Below, piece by piece: positions 22,872 to 34,406 of a DNA stretch of 64,000 bases (position 1 is the stretch's first letter; each line of letters starts with the position of its first letter). Origin of the DNA: Takakia lepidozioides (taxonomy: Eukaryota; Streptophyta; Takakiopsida; Takakiales; Takakiaceae); assembly GCA_030704615.1 (NCBI GenBank), contig CM060732.1:10042001-10106000 (forward strand), read 5' to 3'. A program made the position numbers and the translations under genes. The notes under the pieces were generated by a model. It did not search any database. It was not told where the DNA came from and saw only the letters and a list, made by a program, of their open reading frames with translations.

Positions 22872-24590
22872 TTAGAATGTGCTCCCTTCTGGGGGCTGTT
22901 GCAACTTCCTGTTCGAGGGTGATGCCATCTCCTTCTTGAGTTCAGTCAGAATGTCCTCCATTGTGAATTGCCGACGCCACTGCGCAAGCATTGTGAAATG
23001 TCTTGGATCTACCTGAATTGCATACCAGGCAGAACAGAGGTAGCAAGTGACAAGTTATTCAAAATGCCAGGGGAAGAGGTTGTTAAAAAATGAACTGTCT
23101 GATGAGTACCCAACCACCAAAAGAAACCCCAGAGACTTTGTCAGTTCCCTGACAAGAGTACAACTTTAAGAGAGTCTTGGTGCTATTGTGAGACATGCTT
23201 CATTTCTTCCAAAACCAAAGACAAACATTTGCAACAAAACAATCACTCCCTCACGTTTACATTTCTGCACGCCAGTATCCAGTTACGCCAGAATAAAACT
23301 TTGAAGTAAACGTTGAATCTGAGAGAGCGACTAGAGCTTCTATGACATGAAGTAACCATTGTCAAATTCACACACAGAAATGAGGGTAAGGTCTGATGGC
23401 TCACCACTCCAGTGTCCTGGTTGACAGTGGTCATGTTGATGCGAGAGTGAAATCTGACGCTCGGAGGCCTATCAGGATAATTTTTGTCGCAAAAGAGCTT
23501 CACCGTGTATATGCGGCCTTCATGTACGGACTATCTCAAACAAAAGAGAAGGAAACACCATAACTTTAAATCTTTAGGTTTGCAGTTACAAATAATAAGC
23601 CTTGTGCGGAAGTAGATTGTCTATTAGTTTTCAAGGAATCCCACACCAGAGTTCACACTGCGTGCAAATGCAAACAGAAACCCTAAGGACTTGGAAGAGG
23701 CTGGTGGAAAGAGAGAGGAGTGAGCAGTGTAAGTTCCGATTTTAGTGTCAGTGAAATCCCATAATCGGTGAAGTTCCATACAGCCACCCACAAATAACTT
23801 ACATTGTTAGGCCCAATGATTGTGCCTGTCCATGAGCCCATGAACACATCATCTCCATCATCCATGCCATAACTCACAGTGCCATCTCCAATACCCTTCT
23901 CTCCCCTCTCGAGCTCTTCCAGAAGACGGAAGTTTCTGGGAACTGCAGAGTCAAAGAATATTCAAAGCTATCAATCTCACCTCAAACTAAGAGGATTTCC
24001 ATATTCCTCAACAGACGGCATAACTGAGTTATACACCAGCCCTGCGATGACAACACAACGGGCCTCACGGAGGGAGGCAGCAACCCTGTAATGGAAGAAA
24101 ATGCTTAGAAGTAAATACATCTTCAGCCTGGGAAATTAAACCAGATGTCTAGATTCTATTTCACGTTTCCTCCCTTGCTTTGGGAACTTTTCATCCACCT
24201 CAAGCAGGTTTGTAAGTAAAGCTCCACCCACAACGGATACTGTGGTCTGAAGCTCGTGCAACAAGCTACAATCTGTCATGAGGGTGTACACCATCCGCAC
24301 AAACAACAGCACGCCCACATGCTTACAACAGCGGCTCCACAGAAACCCCCTCTTTCATAGAAGCGCAACCATAAAGCCTACATCCACATACAGGGAGACG
24401 GGACTCCCCGATTGTGACGTTCTACCCCCTATCCTCCTATCTGAGGCTTTTGTTTGATCCCTAGTCGGTATATTTGCCTGTCTGAAGATCTCTCTCCCCA
24501 AATGCCACCACAACAAATCGACATCAGGTAGAGTGCAAGAGCATATCGCATGAGGCGAAACACACCAATAACAGTCCCCGTCGAATTCAT
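22872..24590 (-). CDS. UEV1: UEV1/MMS2 ubiquitin-conjugating enzyme variant, complete
   Basis: Four exons: 24,566-24,590, 23,803-23,942, 23,405-23,530 and 22,872-23,012. All are GT/AG-bounded and in phase, giving 143 residues; plant UEV1 proteins have about 145. The protein is an E2-like fold without the catalytic Cys that pairs with Ubc13 to build Lys63-linked ubiquitin chains in DNA-damage tolerance and signalling. Recognisable blocks are [85 protein letters not shown] and the tail QQPPEGSTF. Exon 1 (MNSTGTVI plus one base) was chosen because it gives the required phase and continues into VPRNF. It appears intact. A CACTA-tipped element begins 670 bp upstream. Confidence 0.95.
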
Positions 24591-25257
24591 GTCTGCCCAC
24601 TTATCAGCAACAGGAATCCTCCAAGCCGAACAAAGACTGCGCTCCTGATGAGCCGCAACGAGACCCTCTCTTCTACGTATGCGAGCACGCCCAGCGCTCC
24701 ATCAACATCTCGTAGGCAGCAAAACCTAGGGTAACCAGAAAAAGCTACGGAGTCAAAATTGAATCAGGTTTACCTCCATACAGGTAATACTATCGCTTAT
24801 ACCTTGCCCATGTTCTAAAATTCCTGTACTATCTCGTAGAAGGTGTTGATGTAAGTGAATGAACTACCTCCCGGGAGGTAATTCAAACGTCTGCGCTATT
24901 TTTCGACATCATAGTAGAAAGGGAAGACTGCTGTGGTGGTCTCTTGAGAGCAGACGTTCCGTGCGTACAATCCAAGCCGTGAGGATTGATGTGGAGCAGA
25001 TCAGAGAGAAGTAGAGAGAAAGCCAAGAATCGAAGCTTCAAGTAAAATTGAGGAGGGGAGAACGGGAGCGAGAGTACTCCAATGCGACTCTGTGATATTG
25101 GAGAGGATCAGTGAACCGTATAGGAACAGGATTTCAGTAATTAGCGTATTTGAGCAAGATTATGAAAGGCCTCTCATTTTATAATATTAGCGATTTCAAT
25201 GCAAGCGTGCGCGAGCTGACAGCACGGCCACGCGCTCGGACGAGGGGCGCCCCTCGA
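24591..25257. promoter_or_regulatory. UEV1 upstream region
   Basis: No ORF of note. It probably holds the UEV1 promoter and 5' leader. A CT-rich stretch (minus strand) at about 25,000-25,075 resembles plant 5' leaders. No firm TATA box was assigned. Confidence 0.35.
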
Positions 25258-26377
25258 CACTAAGTCCCAAGCCATTTCAGGATAGTGCCGCGGCCCGGGC
25301 TCCCGTGCTCATGCCCGGGCTGGCTTGTTCGTGGCTCCCTGCCACCACGTCGGCTCCTTTTGATCGCTGCCCTGCCTTCTCGCTTGCTCCCAGCCACGTC
25401 GCGAAGTAGCTAGATTAGATCTAGATGTCAAACGAGATACCGTAATGACAACTTTGGGCTTAAGCGGAGCCCGCGAGGAAAAATGATAAGTAGTTTCTGC
25501 CGTCCGAGCTGCCATCTAGACTGGGTTGTGGGGTGAAGCAAGTCTGCTTCCAAGCAAGGTGCAGGCAATTGCAACCACTCATAGTTGCAACCCATCAAAG
25601 TTCAAGCTGTACATGGCCTTGGGAGTCAGCCCTCGGGACCAAGCTTGTCAAATAAGGTAATCGACGATCCGCTGCAGGTATCAATGAGATGAAAACACTG
25701 ATCAACAGAGGACGTAGAAGGGACGGGACAGTTGGACCTCGGTTGGTATGATCGTGTCGATCTAATTCCTGGAGAGTGCATGTCGAATTCGGGGCCCATC
25801 ACCCTTTCTCGTCCAAGTCCAGACTCCAGACATCTTGAACATGAGGTCAATGGACTAACAGAGACGTCCAAATTCATAGTGCACAGTTTCTGAAGTGGGA
25901 GCTGCTGATAGCTTCACGTCCATCCTGCACGTCTGACTTATCACACTCTCTAACTCGGAAAAGTAGTAAAACTCTCTAAAGCCGGTCTTCCTCCAAATCT
26001 TGGTGACATATCGTTCCCGACTAACCGGTCGAAGAAATGATTTCATGCTCTTGAAAATGAGTCCTTCAGAATAAAATGCATAAGAATCCACCGGGTAACG
26101 GGTTCTTCTTCAAGCCAGTGCGTTGGCTTCCATCATTGCCTCCTTATGGGAAACTGGGACCCAGACAACAGTAACCTCCTGCACTAGTAACTTGCTCCAA
26201 TATGATCGGCCTGGTGTTGGGGCGTCGACATCAAGCGGAGCCCGCGGGCCAGCAAGAGCGCATGGGAGCGCGTCGGAGGAGCTGACTTGGCAGCGGGGCC
26301 AGCCAGCAGCCCAGCCCGGGCATGAGGACGGGAGCCCGGGCCCGCGGCACTATCCTGAAATGGCTTGGGACTTAGTG
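25258..26377. mobile_element. CACTA-tipped inverted-repeat element, 1,120 bp
   Basis: Both ends read CACTAAGTCCCAAGCC inward. The match continues for about 67 bp (through cattTCAGGATAGTGCCGCG and the CCCGGGC-rich part) with very few differences. CACTA termini point to a non-autonomous CACTA (En/Spm) transposon. The interior encodes no transposase; a minus-strand frame at 25,855-26,091 is unrecognised. The expected 3-bp target duplication is not clear (cga on the left, ccg on the right). Some similarity extends five bases outside the tips. Confidence 0.7.
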
Positions 26378-26539
26378 CCGAGGATGCCCCCCCCCCGCCC
26401 CCCTTTGTGCGCGGTCTCCCACGCCCGCCTGTGCCCGCATTCTTCCGCGGCTGCACCACGGCCGGTTCGCTGCGGCTGCTCTGCCAGTCCGCTCTGCCAT
26501 GCGCCCATCCAATCCGCTGTCGGCGCCAGATCGGGGCCA

Positions 26540-26712
26540 TCCGCCCAAGCAAGCGCCTCCCAGACTCGCCTGCGTAAGTCCGCTAGCATACTCGCCCCAG
26601 CAAGTGCTTCCCAGACTCGCCTGCCCAAGTCCACTGGCAGACTCGTCTATACAAGTCCGCCAGCAAACTCGCCCAAGCAAATGCCTACCAAACTCGCCCG
26701 CGTAAGTCCGGA
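26540..26712. repeat. Minisatellite, aagtccgc / cagactcgcc units
   Basis: Imperfect tandem copies of agtccgctagca-actcgcc and caagtgcttcccagactcgc occur, with a unit of about 25-50 bp. No coding conclusion is drawn. Confidence 0.6.
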
Positions 26713-26739
26713 AATATTTGATGTGGACATGTCTTCTGT

Positions 26740-27005
26740 GTAGGACGTTTTCAAAGAAGTGCTCATTTTCTTGTGCCTTTGGCATGTCCGCAAGACATGG
26801 GTAAAGCAATCATGCAAGAAGACGAAAGATCTGTTCACTGCAGCAAACTTGTTGAAGGATATGGGAGACCTCATGTACTCTAGAGGTAGACCAAGCGATC
26901 CCAAAGAAGCGCTGAGGTGGGTTGCCAAAAGATTAAGGCACATGAGAAAGAAATATCGGCATGGCCAGGAATTTCAGGACTACATCGACACTGAATGGTC
27001 TCCTA
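26740..27005 (+). pseudogene. MULE-type transposase fragment
   Basis: The plus frame reads FKEVLIFLCLWHVRKTWVKQ, then AANLLKDMGDLMYS and AVAKRLRHMRKK-like AKRLRHMRKKYRHGQEFQDY. A CLWHVRKTW block following the last catalytic position is typical of Mutator-like transposases of the SWIM type. Only about 85 residues remain. It abuts an antisense BAF60 fragment. Confidence 0.5.
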
Positions 27006-27007
27006 AA

Positions 27008-27255
27008 ATAGATGGAGGTGATCGCACAACCTCCTGGAGATCCTGCTTCTTCCGAGTAAGAGCTTTGTCCACGCGTGCCTCGAACTCCAACAGCTAGGTG
27101 TATATGGCTGACTCGGGGTATAGCGCCGCTACCTTCTCAGGTATCATCTTCTCTGTTATCTTTTGCTTCTTCCTCCATGCTGCGGGCGTTATCTCTGCAC
27201 CCTTGAATGCCGAGGAGCTCCCTCCACCCCCTGGCACTAGCCGAACGCGACCGCG
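27008..27255 (-). pseudogene. BAF60/SWP73 (SWI/SNF subunit) gene fragment
   Basis: The minus strand reads EITPAAWRKKQKITEKMIPE, KVAALYPESAIYT, a TAG stop, then LLEFEARVDKALTRKKQDLQ and SPPSI. This matches the region before the SWIB domain in plant BAF60/SWP73 (CHC1) proteins, accessory subunits of SWI/SNF chromatin remodelers. The stop replaces the conserved Gln of YTQLLEF and fits a C-to-T change (CAG to TAG). Only about 83 codons remain, between a MULE fragment and a Ty3/gypsy integrase. Transposon capture or an exon-shuffled remnant are both possible. Confidence 0.8.
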
Positions 27256-27257
27256 GA

Positions 27258-27599
27258 CTACCTGACGAAATGGGTTGAGCTCCGACCTCTGGTTGTTAAG
27301 GATAATGATGAGGTGGTGCAATTCTTCTTTGATAAGGTGATTCTTCGTCATGGTTGCCCTCTGGAAATCCTCACGGATCAAGGTACAGAGTTTTGCAACC
27401 AACTTATGGAGATTGTCTTGTTTAATCTCAACACTAAGCATGTCGTTACTGCTCCCTACAATCCCCAATGCAATGGTTTGACAGAACGATTTAACAAAAC
27501 TATATGCCAGATGCTCGAGAAGAATGAGACACTCATTGATGAATGAGATATTGTTGTGTCTATTCTGCTCTTTGCCTACAGGACCTCTATCCATGCCAG
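27258..27599 (+). pseudogene. Ty3/gypsy integrase, 5' half (split by a transposon)
   Basis: Reads LTKWVELRPLVVKDNDEV, ILTDQGTEFCNQL, APYNPQCNGLTERFNKTI and, after one TGA stop at 27,544, ILLFAYRTSIHA. These are integrase core motifs (second Asp in TDQGTEF, Glu in TERFNK). It breaks off at the 9-bp sequence CCATGCCAG, which is repeated at 32,154. The reading frame then continues at 32,157. Confidence 0.92.
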
Positions 27600-28040
27600 G
27601 AGGTTAGTTATTTCATGAGCATGAGCGGCATGAGCGGAGTAGTAAGACAATCAGTTTTCATGAGCAGAAGTACAAATTCCGCAAATAAAAAACATTAAAA
27701 ACATTATTTTAATGGGATGTTCAAGAAAAAACAATATAATATTTATTGTTTGAAGTAGAAATTGTAGTTTTGAGAGCCGTGTTGTTTTCCCGTCTTATGG
27801 AATTCGTGTTCATTTGTTCATCGTGTTTCATGTTACTGGTTGAGTGAACCTTAGATAGTTTGCAATGCGTGTGCAAAGCCGGCAGCTCTGGAGAAAGCTA
27901 CTTGTGCATTGGTTTGATTTGTTTTCATTGTTGTTCCATGCCACTCCATACTTGGTTTTTTTTTGTTTTCATTGTTGTTCCACGATTGTTGCAGTTTTTG
28001 TGGTGTTTGGCGCTTACTAATATGTTGGGTGGTTGGACAG

Positions 28041-31000
28041 ACCCGGTGGCTCCAAATCTGGAATGGTTCCCAAAGTACAAGGGACATGTGGAGCTTCCCC
28101 AAACCCGACAAACTGTCCGACCCCACATTCGACATGTGGATGAACCGCATGACATGGTGGTTTCAGGTACTTTCCCACGCTTCATTTGGGGCGTCTACTC
28201 TTGTATCGGATGGATTTATTGTATTTTTTGAGGAAAACGGTCTGATGGAGAATCTCCACAGGTGACGACGAATGCGCAAGAGCAGCTTGACACACAAGCA
28301 TATCAATTCAAGCTGGAGATTTTTGGTGAAGTTGAGAGCCTACGCAACTATGTGACGAGGTACTTTATGCTCTACAAAACCGACCTATTCTTTCGAGAGA
28401 TACCCCATGCCCGCCGGAGCCACGAGTTCACTGACCAGCCGAACGCGGACAAAGCGGCAATGCGCCTTCTGTATAGGTACAAACGCTGTGCCTTTCTTTT
28501 TAGTCCTAACATTTCCAGGATGTAAGAGGCCTTATGTGGCGCATGAAAATTAGTTGTGGTCCTAGGAAAAATGGCGCCGAATTTCCGAATTCGGGCCTTG
28601 GGGGATGGCTGTCCAGGGGGTGCCTGGCACTCAGTCCGGAAATTCGGCGCCATTTTTCCAGTTGCAGGCCCAGTCAGATCTGGGACTTACCCATTATCGG
28701 CCCCAACCTGGGAAAAAAATGGCGCCAAATTTCCAGTTGAGGGCCCCGAAAATGGTTAGGTCCCTTGGGAGGCTGGCACCAAATCCGGAAATTCGGCGTC
28801 ATTTTTCCAGATCAGGGCAAAGTCAGCTCTGGGGCTTAGCCATTTTCGGGCCCAACCTGGGAAAATGGCGCCGAATTTCCAGGCCCCGAAAATGGCTAAG
28901 TCCCTTTAGAGGCAGGCACCAAAACAGGAAATCCGGCGCCATTTTTCCAGTTCCGGGCCCAGTGAGTTCTGGGACTTAGGCATATTCGGCCACAACCTGG
29001 GAAAATGACGCCGGTTTTCCAGTGCAGGGCCCCGAAAATGGCTAAGTCCCTACAGTGGCAGGCACCGAAACCGGAAATTCGGCGCCATTTTTCCAATTCC
29101 GGGCCCAGTCAGTTCTGGGACTTAGCCATTTTCGGGCCCAACCTGGGAAAATGGCGCCGAATATCCAGTGCAGGGCCCCGAAAATGGCTAAGTCCCTACA
29201 GTGGCAGGCACCGAAACCGGAAATTTGGCGCCATTTTTCCAGTTCCGGGCCCAGTCAGTTCTGGGACTTAGCCATTTTCGGGCCCAACCTGGGAAAATGG
29301 CGCCGAATTTCCAGAGAACGGCCCCGAAAATGGCTAAGTCCCTTTAGAGGCAGGCACCAAAACAAGAAATTCGGCGCCATTTTTCCAGTTCCGGGCCCAG
29401 TGAGTTCTGGGACTTAGGCATATTCGGCCCCAACCTGGGAAAATGGCGCCGGTTTTCCAGTGCAGGGCCCCTAGTGTGGCAGGCCTAGTCATTTTAATTC
29501 CCTAAAATTTACCTCGTTCCCGGGACCTCATTCTGTGTGTTTCTTGAATGCAGGTACTGCAAGTTCTCCCTTTTGGAGAAAGGAAATCTGTCCTTCGAGC
29601 CGCCATTCTTCCTCGCATGGAGGAACCCTGGGGCTGACTCCATGTACACTGACGTTATCGTGAAGGAGTGGCATCTGGAACATTTGCGCGACTGCCCTTG
29701 GTATGTGGACCTTCCGCCCGGCTCGCTCGACCCATCCGAGTTTCAATTGAAGCTGGATGCTGAGGCTCGACGAAACCGGGCTCCGCTGCCTCCGCTGGGT
29801 CCAAAGGAGGCAAGAGCGCTTGCCAGTCCAGGAAAGCGGCAGAGCTTGCTCAGGCAGGTATTCAAGAGAAATTGAATGAGAAGAATAAAGGACAAAAGAA
29901 AAGGACACGGAAACAAGGGAGTACAGTAACCCCCAAAAAACAAAAAACCACCGGGGCACCAGAGGAGGCGCAGGAGGGGCCCCAAGGGAGTGACTCCGAC
30001 GACGAATTTGTGCAAGGTCCTGCGACTGCTGCTGCTGCTACCAAGTCACCGGTCGTCCGGGTTCCCAAGTCAGTTCGGTCTGGGACTGGCTCTGCCAAGA
30101 AGTTGGCATTTGAGGGCGAGCCTACATGGCGGTATTCGGCAGTGACGTTTCCGAAGAGGCCAAAGCTAGAACCCCCAACCATCATCCAATGTGTCAATGA
30201 GAGCTTCCTTGACGCTCTGGCTGCCAGGGCGAAGAAGGTGGCACACAACAAGTCTATGGAGGAGCAGAAAGGGAAAGCCAAGAAGAGGGCTCCCAGTACA
30301 GAGCCTAAAGACACCCCTGGTTTCGAATCCATGATGGAATTCTTCATGGCTATGAGCACGGATTGCAAGAGCACGGATTGCAAGAGCACTCGGGGTGGGG
30401 TTGAGGTGGAGAGAGCCTGCGATATGATTCTCCTCGATATTCCAGATGGGGAGCTGTTGGAGGGCCTGGATGGTGTGCCCACCTGGAACAGGTTTACTGA
30501 GGACTACTGGAGAGCCGGGTTTGGGCTGGCGGGGATGCTCCTGGATGATGGTGGATGTATGGTGGTCCTTGCCACAACAGGGAAGACCACAGACAATGTT
30601 GTGGCAAGGTGGACACCGAAAAGTGTCACCTCGGTCCTCCTCAAAAAATGGTTCTGCATCAATACGCAGGGGTTGTGAACAGAGGGCCAGAGTGTAAGTT
30701 ATCAATCTATTGCATTCACTTCATATTGTGGTGTATCTGAACTAGACCCTGGAGTTGATTCCTCTTTTGTTGGATGTGCAGACATTGGTGTTTGAGGCAT
30801 ATTGTTTTGTGAAGAGAGGGTCTACGTTCAAATTCCGCAACGACGGTCATCTTGTTGATGCCGCTGTGGACCCTGTTACCTACGATGTCCTCTACAACTA
30901 TGTGCCCCACTCCAGTATGCCGAAGGACACAAAGACAGGCAAACCGTGGCGGTACAGCCGGACCCGGAGCCCTGCTTTCATCCAAACCCTCATGGAGACG

Positions 31001-31922
31001 TGCTCAGATGTCCAAGGGCGGATTCTTGACCTCACATGCGGCACGGGTAAGCCTTCACGTGCACAGTTTGTCCCCTAGCCCGATTGCAATTGCAATTGCA
31101 TGCTACTAACCGCCCGCTTTGTCTCTCAGGTGCCTCAATGTGGGCAGGGACATTGTCCGACAGGCATGTCTTCGCCTTCGAGCCAGATACTGCCCTCCAC
31201 AACTCCGAACTTGCAGCGGCTGAACGTCTGCTGAAAGAGGAAGAGGCATCCTCGGAGGATGAGGAAGAATCCGACAAAGAGCAGGGGGAGGTACAAGTTG
31301 GGATCGAGGCCGACGAGCCCCCGGTTTACGAGTGAGTGGTCGCATTGTAAGTTGCCTCCTGATTTCGTGAGGCACCTCCCTTCGCTCTCTTATTTCATTG
31401 AAAGACCTTTTTTTGCTTCTCCTGGTATTGACATTCTTAAAGTGGATTTGTTCTTACTGCAGGATGCCAAGTACTGCAGGAGGGACGTCTACACCGCAGT
31501 TCATGGGCAGGAAGAACATGCCTTTTTTTGCCAGGGGGGATTTCTTGCCTAGTCCAGAAAGGGACTACATCCTTCCTATTTATGCTGCCCGGCTTGCTTC
31601 GGTGTCCATTAGGAAGTCTTCCGAACCTACTCGTGTACAACAGATTTTAGACGAGGCAAGCCTCAAGAAAATGAAGATGAGGGAGGAGGCCGCAGCTATT
31701 AGAGCCCGTCAGGCTCGTAGATTTGTCTTGGATTCTGCTGAGGAAAGTGGGGGAGAAGAGGCAGAAGATTCCCAGGAGTTGAGGTGGACAGTCCCCCAAG
31801 GAGAGGACGGAATTTTTGAGAGGCATAGTGGAACTGATGCATCACAGAGCTCGGAGGATGGGGGGGATGAGGGGGATGAGGAGGAAGGCGGGGCAAGTTC
31901 CTCGGAGGGTGTAGGAGAGTAG
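28041..31922 (+). pseudogene. Methyltransferase-like transposon gene, copy E1 (lacks ParB-like part)
   Basis: Homology to the 50,511-56,247 gene gives exons 28,041-28,166 (TRWLQIWNGSQ), 28,262-28,476, 29,554 to about 29,857, about 29,860-30,693, 30,782-31,046, 31,130-31,331 and 31,463-31,922. Motif IV reads ACDMILLDIPDG and motif I reads ILDLTCGTGASMWAG, followed by HVFAFEPDTAL. This is the beta-class order of DNA amino-methyltransferases. DPPY is replaced by DIPD, so catalysis is doubtful. The tail is acidic (GGDEGDEEEGG). A frame change near 29,800-29,880 and a TGA at 30,676, before the splice donor at 30,694, suggest decay. Exons upstream of TRWLQIW are gone. Confidence 0.75.
28550..29500. 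repeat. Intronic satellite with inverted GGCGCC motifs (E1)
   Basis: Lies in the intron 28,477-29,553 of the E1 gene. About five to six units of roughly 140-150 bp each hold AAAATGGCGCCGAATTTCC and its exact reverse complement, plus CGAAAATGGCTAAGTCCC and its reverse complement. Each unit is therefore itself an interrupted palindrome. It occupies the intron equivalent to the palindrome-bearing introns at 52.7-53.7 and 43.1-44.5 kb. Confidence 0.88.
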
Positions 31923-32156
31923 TGCCCATTCCGGCTATGACAGTTAGGACACACTTGTATAGATGTGGCTTGCCACAAAATTTGCAATAAAATGTTGCAT
32001 TTCATTGCTATGACGAGTCCACTGATGCCAAATTCCAACTTCATATGACCCTATTTCCGTGCCTCCTAACCCTATTTCCGTGGACACACAATGGTCCGCT
32101 CATGCTTTTTTTTTTTCCGCTCATGCTCATGCCGCTCATGAAATAACAACCCCCCA

Positions 32157-32672
32157 TGCCAGTACCAAAATCTCACCTTTTGAACTTTTGTATGGTAGGA
32201 AATGTAGGACCCCTTTGCATATTTCCTGGCTGCAGGTCTCGGCTACTAAGCCTGAGAATTGGGAAACCTTCTTGCTTTCCATCGGTGTAGTTTGAGGGAA
32301 ACTGCCAAATCGAACATTGTGTTTGCTCAAGCTGCTCAGGCAAAGAATTACAACCGCCGTGTTGTATATTCTGAGTCATTCAAGGTAGGCCAGTCTATTT
32401 GTGTGAGACTCCAGCCTGGTAAGCAGATTTCCAAGGCTAAACGACGCATTGATGGCCCTTACCTTATCTCTGATATTCTTCCTAGCAGGCAGTATGTCTT
32501 GCTCCCACAACATGTCTCTACTCCTCACTTAGCTAGCTCCATTCATGTTTCATTACTTGTTCCATGCACTCTTACTTTTGATCTAACCTGTTTGAATGTT
32601 GAGAACCGTCAGGTGATCTTCACCCCCACAGCTCGGACAACTTGCAATCTGACAGCCTCTTCTTTAGAGTAG
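32157..32672 (+). pseudogene. Ty3/gypsy integrase, 3' half
   Basis: Continues the frame of 27,258-27,599: HASTKISPFELLYGRKCRTP, then after frame changes AQAKNYNRRVVYSESFKVGQ and AKRRIDGPYLISDILPSRQ. This is the end of the integrase core and its C-terminal domain. A frameshift near 32,294 marks it as dead. Confidence 0.88.
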
Positions 32673-34406
32673 TGTTTGAATTTCGTGCTAGTTTTCTACA
32701 CCATTTGTAGCACTTGGGGTTTCTCCTATAGGATGTTTTGTCCTCCACCCAGCTTGCAGGGTGAGGTTTTTTTCCCTAGGTTTTTTCATCCCTTGTGTGC
32801 CGGGTGTGTAGTTTGTTTTGGCTAGGCTTCATTTTTGTCCTCCCTGAGCTCATCACTCGCAAGAGCTCGCAGTTCCTTATGGCCCCAGCAGGCATCACAT
32901 ATATGGAGCTGGGATTCCTTCTCACCTTACTTTTCAACATGGATGGATGGAGGAGAGATGCGCTCCGGATGATTTAAGGGATGGACGAAGCCAGGATGAA
33001 AGCTGGATGGACTCACACCTTGCGCATGAGGATGAGCTGGCAACAGCTGATGGTTTTATTAGGGGCTGTCTTATTCTAACAGCTAGTTTAGGATCAAATT
33101 AGGATGGGACGGGGTGATCTGGCTTCTTTCTATGGCTGTGCTGGAAGGACATATGGTGGACCTATGTGTAAGTGCCACATGGCACTAAGATTAGATTATG
33201 ACCTAATGCTATTTAAGCCTCACTGCCGTGGCAGTGAGGGTGGTGGCTTTTGAGTCTTACGCGAGCGGTGTGCCTAAGTGGTTGGATGAAAGTGTTGGAG
33301 GTCTGGGTCCGTGGCGTCCTCTTAGAAAGATTCCGTCTTGGCCCTTCTACTGACTACATTCCCCAGATAGGGTCAAGTCCGGTAGCGGAAGGGGAACAAA
33401 CCAAACGCGTTAGGCACTTTCAATTTGAATTAATTATCGCCTAAACGTTTAACCGCCTGGACTGGCTCAGGAGGTCTGCAACTGTTAGACCAGAAAAAAA
33501 AATGGAAGAAAGAGAACCCAAGTCAACAGCTTCCAACAGCCCCACCACTAAACAAAGAGATTCCCAAAGCCTCCTTTTCAGCATTGTTGAGTGTGGGAGT
33601 AGGGGGTGGGGGTGGGGTGGGGGTTGTGGTGATTATTACCTACCCTGTCCTACCTGGAGAAGATAGTGAAAAAGCTCCAAATTCTGTTTTAAAATCACTA
33701 CCCATGATAGTAGGGTAGATAAGGCAATAATCATATACAAGACACATGAAGAAGCCACACCTAGCCTCTTTGCTCAAAGCATCAGTTTGCAACTCCCAAT
33801 ACTCTTCAGTGAAACTGGTTTTCATCCATGTCTCCGTGCCATCTCAAAGACCAATACCTTCACAGTTGCCAAATGAGAACAAAAGTCAGGCAAAGCAACC
33901 CTCATAAAGTACCTTTTTGGAGGTATGGACGGTTTCATAACAATCCTGGCACTTCTTATCAAACCTTCTTAAAGGCTAACAAGAGAATGAAAAATTGCCA
34001 TCTATAAACATTTCAGACTTGGAACCTCTTCCACCCTGATTCCTAATTCTGTAAGCCTCATTCCTTCAGTTAACCAATGGGAAAGAGACATCTACATGAT
34101 GCCAATAAAACCATTTCCTCCATAACATGGATGCCACAAAATTCCAAAAGGTGCTTTGCTGACGGTGGTAATAAGACTAACATAATCAATTCGACTTGGG
34201 CTTCACTTTGCAGACATCACTTGAGGTCAGTGCAGGGGGTTGGGATGCAGTAGATTAGGGAGCTAGTAGATGGTATAGCCAAGTTTGTTTATACTGTTTT
34301 CCACACATTAATGCACCTTCCTGTTTCAGCTTATACAAGGGTCATGAGCAGCCTAATCTTCAAAGTCACCATCTTGCATCCTATCCTCAATTACTGAGAC
34401 TTCCCT
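32673..34406. other. Spacer downstream of SNX1
   Basis: No gene recognised. It includes a perfect hairpin CCTCACTGCC/GGCAGTGAGG at 33,218-33,239 and a tRNA-like stretch at 33,265-33,380 whose two promoter boxes lie too far apart. A G-rich run lies at 33,601-33,628. The first part may be the 3' end of the gypsy element. Confidence 0.45.

Larger units (their letters stand above)
27600..32153 (+). mobile_element. MULE-family transposon E1 (4,554 bp) with 9-bp target duplication
   Basis: The insertion is flanked by CCATGCCAG at 27,591-27,599 and 32,154-32,162. Its ends are inverted: the left end and the reverse complement of the right end both contain GTTATTTCATGAGC (27,600-27,620; 32,134-32,153), preceded by GGTT. 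A 9-bp duplication is typical of Mutator-like elements. Removing the insert plus one duplication restores the gypsy integrase frame across the joint. It carries a methyltransferase-like gene on the plus strand but no transposase and no ParB-like exon. It is therefore an internally deleted, non-autonomous relative of the 49.9-62 kb copy. Confidence 0.9.

Noticed and set aside
26123-26743. 206-codon GC-rich ORF
   Set aside because: It spans the terminal repeat of the CACTA-tipped element and a minisatellite; Pro/Ser/Ala-rich low complexity.
28550-29417. ORFs of 88-124 codons in the E1 satellite
   Set aside because: Repeat-driven open frames inside an intron bounded by conserved splice sites.
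33265-33380. tRNA-Leu/Ser gene
   Set aside because: A-box-like tgcctaagtgg and B-box-like gggtcaagtcc are about 98 nt apart and the acceptor stem does not pair.
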